Position numbers and translations under genes: made by a program
Origin: Massilia glaciei
GTDB lineage: Bacteria; Pseudomonadota; Gammaproteobacteria; Burkholderiales; Burkholderiaceae_D
Length of the DNA stretch: 64,000 nt
Direction: 5' to 3'
Assembly (NCBI RefSeq): GCF_003011895.2
Contig: NZ_PXWF02000297.1
Coordinates: forward strand, 20,573 to 84,572
In this document: piece by piece, positions 57,936-64,000 of the stretch
Numbering within the stretch: position 1 is the first letter of the stretch
How the letters are laid out: every line of letters starts with the position of its first letter
The notes under the pieces: model-generated
The model's database searches: none
What the model was told of the DNA's origin: nothing
The model's input: the letters and a program-made list of their open reading frames with translations, nothing else

Positions 57936-59240
57936 ATGAACATCTCTGACAACAAAGCCACCCTGTCGTTCTCCGACGGCAGCCCCGCAATCGACATGCC
58001 GATCTACACCGGCACCGTCGGCCCGGACGTCATCGACATCCGCAAGCTGTACGCGCAGACCGGCAAGTTCACCTACGACCCCGGCTTCATGTCGACGGCC
58101 GCGTGCAACTCGAAGATCACCTACATCGACGGCGACAAGGGCGAACTGCTGTACCGTGGCTACCCGATCGAGCAACTGGCGGTCAATTGCGACTTCCTCG
58201 AGACGTGCTACCTGCTGCTCAACGGCGAACTGCCGAACGCGGCGCAAAACACCAAGTTCAGCGACACCGTGACCAAGCACACGATGGTGCACGAGCAGAT
58301 GCAATTCTTCTTCCGCGGCTTCCGCCGCGACGCGCACCCGATGTCGGTGCTGGTCGGCACCGTCGGCGCGCTCGCCTCGTTCTACCACGACTCGCTCGAC
58401 ATCAACGACCCGCACCACCGCGAAGTGTCGGCGATCCGCCTGATCGCCAAGATGCCGACCTTGGTGGCGATGTCGTACAAATACTCGATCGGCCAGCCGT
58501 TCGTGTATCCGCGCAACGACCTGTCGTACAGCGCCAACTTCATGCGCATGATGTTCGGCAATCCGTGCGAGGAGTACAAGATCAACGACGTGCTCGTGCG
58601 CGCGCTCGACCGCATCCTGATCCTGCACGCCGACCACGAGCAGAACGCGTCGACCTCGACCGTCCGCCTGGCCGGCTCGTCGGGCGCCAACCCGTTCGCC
58701 TGCATCGCCGCAGGCATCGCCTGCCTGTGGGGCCCGGCGCACGGCGGCGCCAACGAGGCCGCCCTCAACATGCTCAAGGAGATCGGCACCGTCGACAAGA
58801 TCCCCGAGTTCATCGCCCAGGTCAAGGACAAGAACTCGGGCGTCAAGCTGATGGGCTTCGGCCACCGCGTGTACAAGAATTTCGACCCGCGCGCCAAGCT
58901 CATGCGCGAGACCTGCCACGAGGTGCTGCAAGAACTCGGGCTGCAGGACGACCCGTTGTTCAAGCTGGCGATGGCGCTCGAAAAGATCGCGCTCGAGGAC
59001 GAGTATTTTGTTTCGCGCAAGCTGTACCCGAACGTCGACTTCTACTCGGGCATCGTGCAGTCGGCGCTGGGCATTCCGGTGTCGCTGTTCACGGGTATCT
59101 TCGCGATGGCGCGCACCATCGGCTGGATCGCGCAATGGAACGAGATGATCTCGGACCCCGAGCAGAAGATCGGCCGTCCGCGCCAGTTGTTCGTCGGTTC
59201 GACCACGCGCGACGTGCCGCCGATGGATTCGCGCGCGTAA
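57936..59240 (+). CDS. gltA: Citrate synthase
   Basis: 434 residues of the hexameric type II form. The N-terminal domain holds [20 protein letters not shown]; catalytic residues lie in GPAHGGANE (His), [14 protein letters not shown] (His) and the later DFYSGIV (Asp). It condenses acetyl-CoA and oxaloacetate, the entry step of the cycle. AGAAGGAAG precedes the ATG. It ends the sdh block; a family-1 element starts 95 bp later. Confidence 0.97.
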   Translation: MNISDNKATLSFSDGSPAIDMPIYTGTVGPDVIDIRKLYAQTGKFTYDPGFMSTAACNSKITYIDGDKGELLYRGYPIEQLAVNCDFLETCYLLLNGELPNAAQNTKFSDTVTKHTMVHEQMQFFFRGFRRDAHPMSVLVGTVGALASFYHDSLDINDPHHREVSAIRLIAKMPTLVAMSYKYSIGQPFVYPRNDLSYSANFMRMMFGNPCEEYKINDVLVRALDRILILHADHEQNASTSTVRLAGSSGANPFACIAAGIACLWGPAHGGANEAALNMLKEIGTVDKIPEFIAQVKDKNSGVKLMGFGHRVYKNFDPRAKLMRETCHEVLQELGLQDDPLFKLAMALEKIALEDEYFVSRKLYPNVDFYSGIVQSALGIPVSLFTGIFAMARTIGWIAQWNEMISDPEQKIGRPRQLFVGSTTRDVPPMDSRA

Positions 59241-59335
59241 GCGCGCGCCGGGGCGCTGCCCCAGCCGCGCGCTCATACGGCGCGCCACGACGCGTGAAGC
59301 CCCCTGGGACGACATCTGACAATCGGCAGACCCGG

Positions 59336-59500
59336 CTCAGAGGCTGAGAGTTTTTCGGGCGTGTCCGAGCAGCCCGCCAGAAAGCGACAGATCGAGACGC
59401 AAAGCACAGCCATAGCGGGCTATGGCGAGCATTTGCAAGGACGAACTGGCGCTTTCTGGCGTGCTGAGCGGGCATGATCGAAAGACTCTCAACCTCTCAG
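59336..59500. repeat. Family-1 palindromic element, full copy, opposite orientation
   Basis: 165 bp, nearly the reverse complement of the copy at 28573-28737; begins ctcagaggctgagagttttt and ends gactctcaacctctcag. The central stem gccatagc-gg-gctatggc is perfect. Confidence 0.88.
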
Positions 59501-59596
59501 CCCCCGGTTGCGAAACATTGCACCGAATAATGCCCCGCGCTGCGGGGTTCTCTCTATGGGATAGGGCCAAGCCGGGCCATGACCACGGACAATGTT

Positions 59597-59810
59597 TCAT
59601 AAGTGGGGTCAGACCCCGGTTGCGAAATATTGCATAAGTGGGGTCAGACCCCGGTTGCGAAATATTGCGCTGACTGTGTCTTGGCGAATTCCGACGCCGG
59701 GCGGTGCGTGGAACGAGCAGTGCATAAGTGGGGTCAGACCCCGGTTGCGAAATATTGCGCTGACTGTGTCTTGGCGAATTCCGACGCCGGGCGGTGCGTG
59801 GAACGAGCAG
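59597..59810. repeat. GGGGTCAGACCCC repeats with a perfect 90-bp tandem duplication
   Basis: Three copies of the core ataagtggggtcagaccccg followed by gttgcgaaatattgc. The second and third are parts of two identical 90-bp units, 59631-59720 and 59721-59810. Confidence 0.93.
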
Positions 59811-59840
59811 TGTTTTCAAAGGAATCTGAGGCCGGGCCGG

Positions 59841-61238
59841 CTAACGCTGTTTCTCGACGAACGCGGTGAGCGTTTGCAGCACGCTCGGCGCGATCGTTTC
59901 CTCGATCAGCGCGTATTCGTCCTCGGCGCCGGTGTTCGCGGTTTGGAACAGGTGGTTGAGCGAGGGCAGCACCTCCGATTCGACCTTCAGGTTGCCGCCC
60001 GCCTTGAGCGCGCCGACGATGCCGCCGAGGTTTTCGGGCGCGGGCACTTGGCGGTCGAGGCCACCGTTCAGGGCGAGCACAGGCGCGCGCACGGCGCGCC
60101 AGTCCTTGCGCGGATCCTGCAACAGTGATGCCCGAAGAAAGGGCTGGCCCGCCCAATCGAGCGTCAGGCTGCCCACGTTCATCTTGAATTTCTCCACCAA
60201 TGCCCGATCAGAGGGCGAGAGCGCCGCCCGCATCGCCTTGAGCTTGGCGATGCGTACGCCTGCGTCGGCCTCGGCCGCGATGATGCCGTACCAATCGCGC
60301 GCATAACGCATCAGGCGCGCCAACTCCTCCGGCCCGGCCTTGTTGCCCTGCGCATAAACCCGGTCCTGCAGCAGGATCATCTCGAGGCCGTTCAGGCCGG
60401 TGCCCGCGAGCGATACCACGAAGTCAACCGACGCCGGGTCGCGCGCGGCCACCGCCGCCGCGATGGCCGGCCCCTCGCTCACGCCGATCAGGCCGAGCCG
60501 GTTGAACTGCTTGCGCTCCTTGACGGCGCGCACCACCGCGTTCAGATCGTCGACCAGTTGCGGCAGCACGTGGTTGGCGTAATCGCCGGTCGAGCGCGCC
60601 ACCCCGCGCTTGTCGTAGCGCAGCACCGCGATGCCCCGGCGCGCCAGATGGTCGGCCATGACGGCGAACGGACGGTGCCCGAAGATCTGGGCGTCGCGGT
60701 TGCCCGGGCCGCTGCCATGGACGAGGATCACGACGTTCGGGCGCGCCACGCCGTCCGGCAGCGACAAGGTCGCTCCGAGCATGACGCCGTCGGCGCCGGG
60801 GATGGCCAGCGTCTGCTCCAGGTATGGCAGCGGCGCCGTCGGTGTTTGCGGCCGCGCCCGGACCGGAAAGCGCTCCACCGGCCTGAGCGGGAGCGCCTGT
60901 GGCGCGCCGTTCTGCGTGTATTCGGCCAGGAAGTGGTCCTTGTTCCACGTCATCTTCATGGTCGCGAAGTGGAAGTCGAGCAGCACGCCGTGTTCGGTTT
61001 CGGTGATGGCCTTGACGGGGATGTCGTAGGCGTCCTGGTCGGGCGAGGCGAAACTTGCCCAGTGCGAGCCGTCGGCCCGCGTGAGCAGTTCGGCGCCTAT
61101 CCGGAGCGTGCGTCCGTCCGGGGTCTTCAATTCCCCGAGCCAAAAGCCCTGGCGCTCCTGCAGGACGCCGCCGTGGGCGCCGGTGTGCAAGGCGAGCAAT
61201 GTTGCGAGGCAAATCATGGTGCGTGTGAACGATTTCAT
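59841..61238 (-). CDS. Secreted alpha/beta hydrolase (dienelactone hydrolase/peptidase S9-like)
   Basis: 465 residues with a signal peptide (MKSFTRTMICLATLLALHTGAHG). An N-terminal beta-rich domain (about 25-130) precedes the hydrolase domain: VVILVHGSGPGNRDAQ (oxyanion), RYDKRGVARSTGDY, nucleophile in IGVSEGPAIAAA, Asp near VLALNGGLDRQVPAPENL and the final His in LPSLNHLFQTA. This layout is common in exported esterases or peptidases of Gram-negative bacteria. The substrate is unknown. The ATG at 61238 gives a clean signal peptide. Confidence 0.85.
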   Translation of the reverse strand: MKSFTRTMICLATLLALHTGAHGGVLQERQGFWLGELKTPDGRTLRIGAELLTRADGSHWASFASPDQDAYDIPVKAITETEHGVLLDFHFATMKMTWNKDHFLAEYTQNGAPQALPLRPVERFPVRARPQTPTAPLPYLEQTLAIPGADGVMLGATLSLPDGVARPNVVILVHGSGPGNRDAQIFGHRPFAVMADHLARRGIAVLRYDKRGVARSTGDYANHVLPQLVDDLNAVVRAVKERKQFNRLGLIGVSEGPAIAAAVAARDPASVDFVVSLAGTGLNGLEMILLQDRVYAQGNKAGPEELARLMRYARDWYGIIAAEADAGVRIAKLKAMRAALSPSDRALVEKFKMNVGSLTLDWAGQPFLRASLLQDPRKDWRAVRAPVLALNGGLDRQVPAPENLGGIVGALKAGGNLKVESEVLPSLNHLFQTANTGAEDEYALIEETIAPSVLQTLTAFVEKQR

Positions 61239-61402
61239 GCGCGGTATTCCTAAAAGTTGAGGGGAAATATCGAAGGGATGACAGGGACCGACTTTGCTCC
61301 GCAAATGTGGAGAAAGCGTGGCGGCGGGCCGCCGCAACGGCCGCGAACCCTCGTATTTTTCTGATACAGTGAGTCCTTGTTACGAGGAATGATCGAGCGA
61401 GC

Positions 61403-63832
61403 ATGGCTCCAGCGGAAACCAGACGGCATTTATTGGAACGGGCTTCCCTGATCCTGGGCCTTGGCATGTGCGCCTGTGGCGCCGCGTTCGTGCTCAGTTG
61501 GCTGCTGGATCTGCCGGCGCTGCGCTTTCCGGTCGCACAGTCGCCGCAAATCGGACCGGTCCTGTCGGCGCTGGTGCTGGCCATGGGAATCGCGATGGCC
61601 GCGGCGCGCGGCGGCGCTTGGCGCGAACAGGTGTCGCGCCTGGTCGCGGCCGCCGCACTGGCCGCGCTCTGCGTGGCGGTGCTGGCCCAGTTGCTGGCGC
61701 CGGTCCGGGCGCCGTTGCCGGCCACCCATATCTATCCGATCCCGGCGCTGGTGTTCATGATCCTCGGCGCCGGGTTGGTGTTGGCCAGACCTGGCAAGCG
61801 CATGCTCGCGGCCGGGGTCTGCGCAGCGCTCGGCCTGGCCATCAGCGTCTTCGTGCTGGTCAACCTGTGCCGCTGGCGCCTCAACGAGGCCGGCCATCCG
61901 TTGCTGTTCGTGATGACGATGCAGGCCGCCGTCGCGCAGACCGTGTTCGCGGCGGCGCTCGTGTGCCTGACGCTGGCCGGCCTCGAGGTGCGCGGCAGGG
62001 TCGAGGCGTTCGTGCTTTGGTCGGCCGGCGCCATCGGCGTCGCCTGCATGCTGGTCTGGGCCTTCATCAACTGGACCGACGCCGCGCACGTGGTGCAGGA
62101 GGCCGAGCAGCAGACAGGCAACGTCTCGCGGCTGCTCGAAGCCCATTTCGAACTGGGCACGGACGCCGTCAATCTGGTCTTCGACGAGGTCGAGCGGGCG
62201 CTCGGCACGCGCAGCCTCGACGAGCTCGCCGTGCTCGATGCCGAGGGGCGGCGTCTGGCGGCGCTGGCCGGCGCGCTGCCGCAGGTGCGCGCGCTGCACC
62301 TGCTCGACGCGGCCGGACGGGTGCGCGCCTTTGGCGCGGCGCGGCCGCAGGCCGGCCCCGGTCTACGGGCGCGCGGGTTTTTCATCGCGCACCGCGGCGG
62401 ACAGCGGCACGCCTTCGGCGGCATCGCCGCGGACGCCGCCGGCGCGCCCACCTTCACGTACAGCCGCCGCCTCAGCGACGCCCGGGGCGGGTTCGCCGGC
62501 GTGGTGCTCGCCGAAATGGAGCCGGCGTATTTCCAGCGTTTCTACCGTTCGCTCGAGTTGGGCCCGGGTTCGGCACTGAGCCTGTTCCGGGCCGACGGGC
62601 GGCTGCTGTTTCGCGAGCCGATACTGGCCGACCCCGCCGAAGGCGACCTGGAACGGCATCCGATCTTCGCCCGCCTGATCGCGCTGGCGCCGACGGGCAG
62701 GTTCGTCGGCCATTCGCCGTCCGACCACGAGCAGAAGTTCAGCAACTACCGGCTCGCCCCGCGGCGCGCCTTCGTCGTCGTCACCGCGATCGGCATGGAC
62801 CACCTTGGGGCGCCGTTCGCGCGGCGCTTCATGCTGTCGGCCGGCGTGCTCGGCGCGCTGCTCGCTTTGCTCGGCATGGCGGCGCGCATCCAGTTGCTGG
62901 GCATGCGGCGGGGGAAGGCCTTGCGCCTTGCCGAGGCGGCCAGCCGCCTTTACATACGCTCCATCCTCGATTCGGTGGGATCGGCCATCGTGATCGTCGA
63001 CGCCGGCGGCCGGATCGTCGATGTCAACGCGGAGTGGTCGAAATTTTCGGGCGAGAACGGGGGCTGCGGCGCCAATTACGTCGGCTGTAACTATCTGGCG
63101 GTTTGCCGGGGCGTGACGGGCGAAGACGCCAAGGACGCGCTGGCGGCCGCCGCGGGCATCAGCGCGGTCATCGCCGGCGGGCTAGAGGTGTTCGAGCACA
63201 CCTATGCCTGTCACAGCGCGACCGGCGAGCGCTGGTACAAGATGCGTGTGACGCCGTTGGCGGAGAGCGACGGCAGCGTGGTCGTGATCCACCAGAGCAT
63301 CACCGACCTGAAGCTGACCGAAGCCGAGTTGCGGCGCGTCGCCAACACCGATTCGCTCACCGGCCTGAGCAACCGGCGCGCGCTGGTCGAGTTGGCCGAA
63401 CGCGAACTGGCGCAGGCGCGCAGGCAAAAATACCCGGTCTCGATCATGATGCTCGACTGCGACCATTTCAAGAAGGTGAACGACACCTATGGCCACGGCG
63501 CGGGCGACCTGGTGCTGCAGACGCTGGCCGGGATAATGCGCGCCGTGTGCCGCGACACCGACATCGTCGGGCGCGTCGGCGGCGAGGAGTTCGTGGCGCT
63601 GCTGCCGCATACGGCGATGCAGGGCGCGCTCGTGTTGGCCGAGCGGCTGCGCGAGGCGGTCGGCGCCGCCAGGGTGCGCAGCGGGGGCGACACGATCACC
63701 TTCACTATCAGCATCGGTGCCGCCGCGTTCGCGCCGCCGATGAGCTTCGACGAGTTGCTCACGGTGGCGGACCGGGGCCTGTACAAGGCCAAGGCGGGCG
63801 GACGCAACCGTGTCGAAGCGGCCGGCTCCTAG
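61403..63832 (+). CDS. Membrane-bound diguanylate cyclase with PAS domain
   Basis: 809 residues. Seven hydrophobic helices fill about 10-220, then comes a periplasmic sensor region (about 230-480), another helix near 490, a PAS-like domain (about 515-635) and a GGDEF domain ending the protein. The active-site GGEEF near 726 is intact, and RDTD five residues before it is a product-binding inhibitory site. It should make cyclic-di-GMP and be feedback-controlled. The N-terminus resembles a MASE-type sensor module. The TAG stop is the first three bases of a family-2 element. Confidence 0.9.
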   Translation: MAPAETRRHLLERASLILGLGMCACGAAFVLSWLLDLPALRFPVAQSPQIGPVLSALVLAMGIAMAAARGGAWREQVSRLVAAAALAALCVAVLAQLLAPVRAPLPATHIYPIPALVFMILGAGLVLARPGKRMLAAGVCAALGLAISVFVLVNLCRWRLNEAGHPLLFVMTMQAAVAQTVFAAALVCLTLAGLEVRGRVEAFVLWSAGAIGVACMLVWAFINWTDAAHVVQEAEQQTGNVSRLLEAHFELGTDAVNLVFDEVERALGTRSLDELAVLDAEGRRLAALAGALPQVRALHLLDAAGRVRAFGAARPQAGPGLRARGFFIAHRGGQRHAFGGIAADAAGAPTFTYSRRLSDARGGFAGVVLAEMEPAYFQRFYRSLELGPGSALSLFRADGRLLFREPILADPAEGDLERHPIFARLIALAPTGRFVGHSPSDHEQKFSNYRLAPRRAFVVVTAIGMDHLGAPFARRFMLSAGVLGALLALLGMAARIQLLGMRRGKALRLAEAASRLYIRSILDSVGSAIVIVDAGGRIVDVNAEWSKFSGENGGCGANYVGCNYLAVCRGVTGEDAKDALAAAAGISAVIAGGLEVFEHTYACHSATGERWYKMRVTPLAESDGSVVVIHQSITDLKLTEAELRRVANTDSLTGLSNRRALVELAERELAQARRQKYPVSIMMLDCDHFKKVNDTYGHGAGDLVLQTLAGIMRAVCRDTDIVGRVGGEEFVALLPHTAMQGALVLAERLREAVGAARVRSGGDTITFTISIGAAAFAPPMSFDELLTVADRGLYKAKAGGRNRVEAAGS

Positions 63833-63992
63833 CAGCCTGTCGGACCTAAGGGAAATCGGCTGCGACTCCGCCCGAGCGGTCCATATTCCGCCGTTTTTTA
63901 CCAATAGAATAACCATTAACCCTCAAAATCGCCGAAATCTTTCCTCGCCCAGCCGAATTTCCGCTTCGATTCTTTAAGTTAGACAGGCTGCC
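63830..63992. repeat. Family-2 palindromic element, degenerate copy
   Basis: Begins tagcagcctgtcggacctaa and ends ttagacaggctgcc, matching the ends of the copy at 41540-41704. The interior keeps ggtccatatt, ctcgcccag and cgcttcgattct, but the central stem is eroded. The first three bases are the stop of the diguanylate cyclase gene. Confidence 0.85.
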
Positions 63993-64000
63993 GGGCCGGT

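Larger units (their letters stand above)
59241..59840. other. 600-bp gene-free region of repeats
   Basis: Contains a family-1 element (59336-59500) and the GGGGTCAGACCCC-type repeats (59597-59810), with about 95 bp of unremarkable sequence between them. Frames across the repeats translate to short repeated peptides and are not gene-like. Confidence 0.7.

Noticed and set aside
59597..59869. Short open frames with repeated peptides over the 90-bp duplication
   Set aside because: They merely translate the repeated DNA; no ribosome binding site or homology is visible.

Overview
The window is GC-rich chromosomal DNA. Gene content and order (orn opposite an M48 peptidase–PCD–rsgA operon; acnA–mdh opposite a GntR regulator–sdhCDAB–sdhE–gltA) fit a betaproteobacterium of the order Burkholderiales. 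The best guess is Oxalobacteraceae, Massilia-like; this is inferred from remembered family similarity, not from a search. No rRNA, tRNA, CRISPR, prophage or complete insertion sequence was recognised.

Layout. 1-0.36 kb: 5' part of an acyltransferase gene broken by an 8-bp duplication. 0.8-3.1 kb: argF-argG. 3.2-6 kb: orphan cytoplasmic TPR-GAF histidine kinase. 6.1-9.3 kb: rsgA, pterin dehydratase and M48 protease facing orn. 9.3-17.3 kb: HPP/CBS membrane protein, small hydrophilic protein, YecA/YgfB-like SEC-C protein, SrkA-like kinase, coiled-coil protein, solute-binding protein, TerD protein, divergent PAP2 protein. 17.6-22 kb: RND efflux pair. 22.5-28.3 kb: repeat-rich lipoprotein, two histidine phosphatases, TcyP-like cystine symporter, topoisomerase IB. 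28.8-37.8 kb: glycan cluster (PIG-L deacetylase, GT9, HAD phosphatase, SDR, two GT4, GT2) with an Atm1-like ABC exporter. 37.8-46.9 kb: esterase lipoprotein, semialdehyde dehydrogenase, KGG stress protein, M14 carboxypeptidase, CYTH protein and unknowns. 47-59.2 kb: TCA-cycle locus. 59.8-63.8 kb: secreted hydrolase and a membrane diguanylate cyclase.

How the genes work together. Citrate synthase, aconitase, succinate dehydrogenase with its flavinylation factor SdhE, and malate dehydrogenase sit in two divergent blocks around a GntR/HutC-type regulator. A perfect 22-bp palindrome lies between the blocks and is the likely operator. The glycan cluster reads as one leftward unit with 4-10 bp overlaps or very short gaps.

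The most unusual content is repetitive. Two families of about 165-bp, near full-length self-complementary elements (four and three copies) have ends that carry stop codons. All three copies of one family supply the TAG stop of a neighbouring gene, and a deleted copy of the other supplies the TGA of rsgA. Conserved stems in the first family show paired base changes. Many gene edges carry short tandem arrays with 11-24 bp units, several of which include or touch the gene's own stop codon. A third, GGGGTCAGACCCC-type palindrome occurs at both ends of the window.
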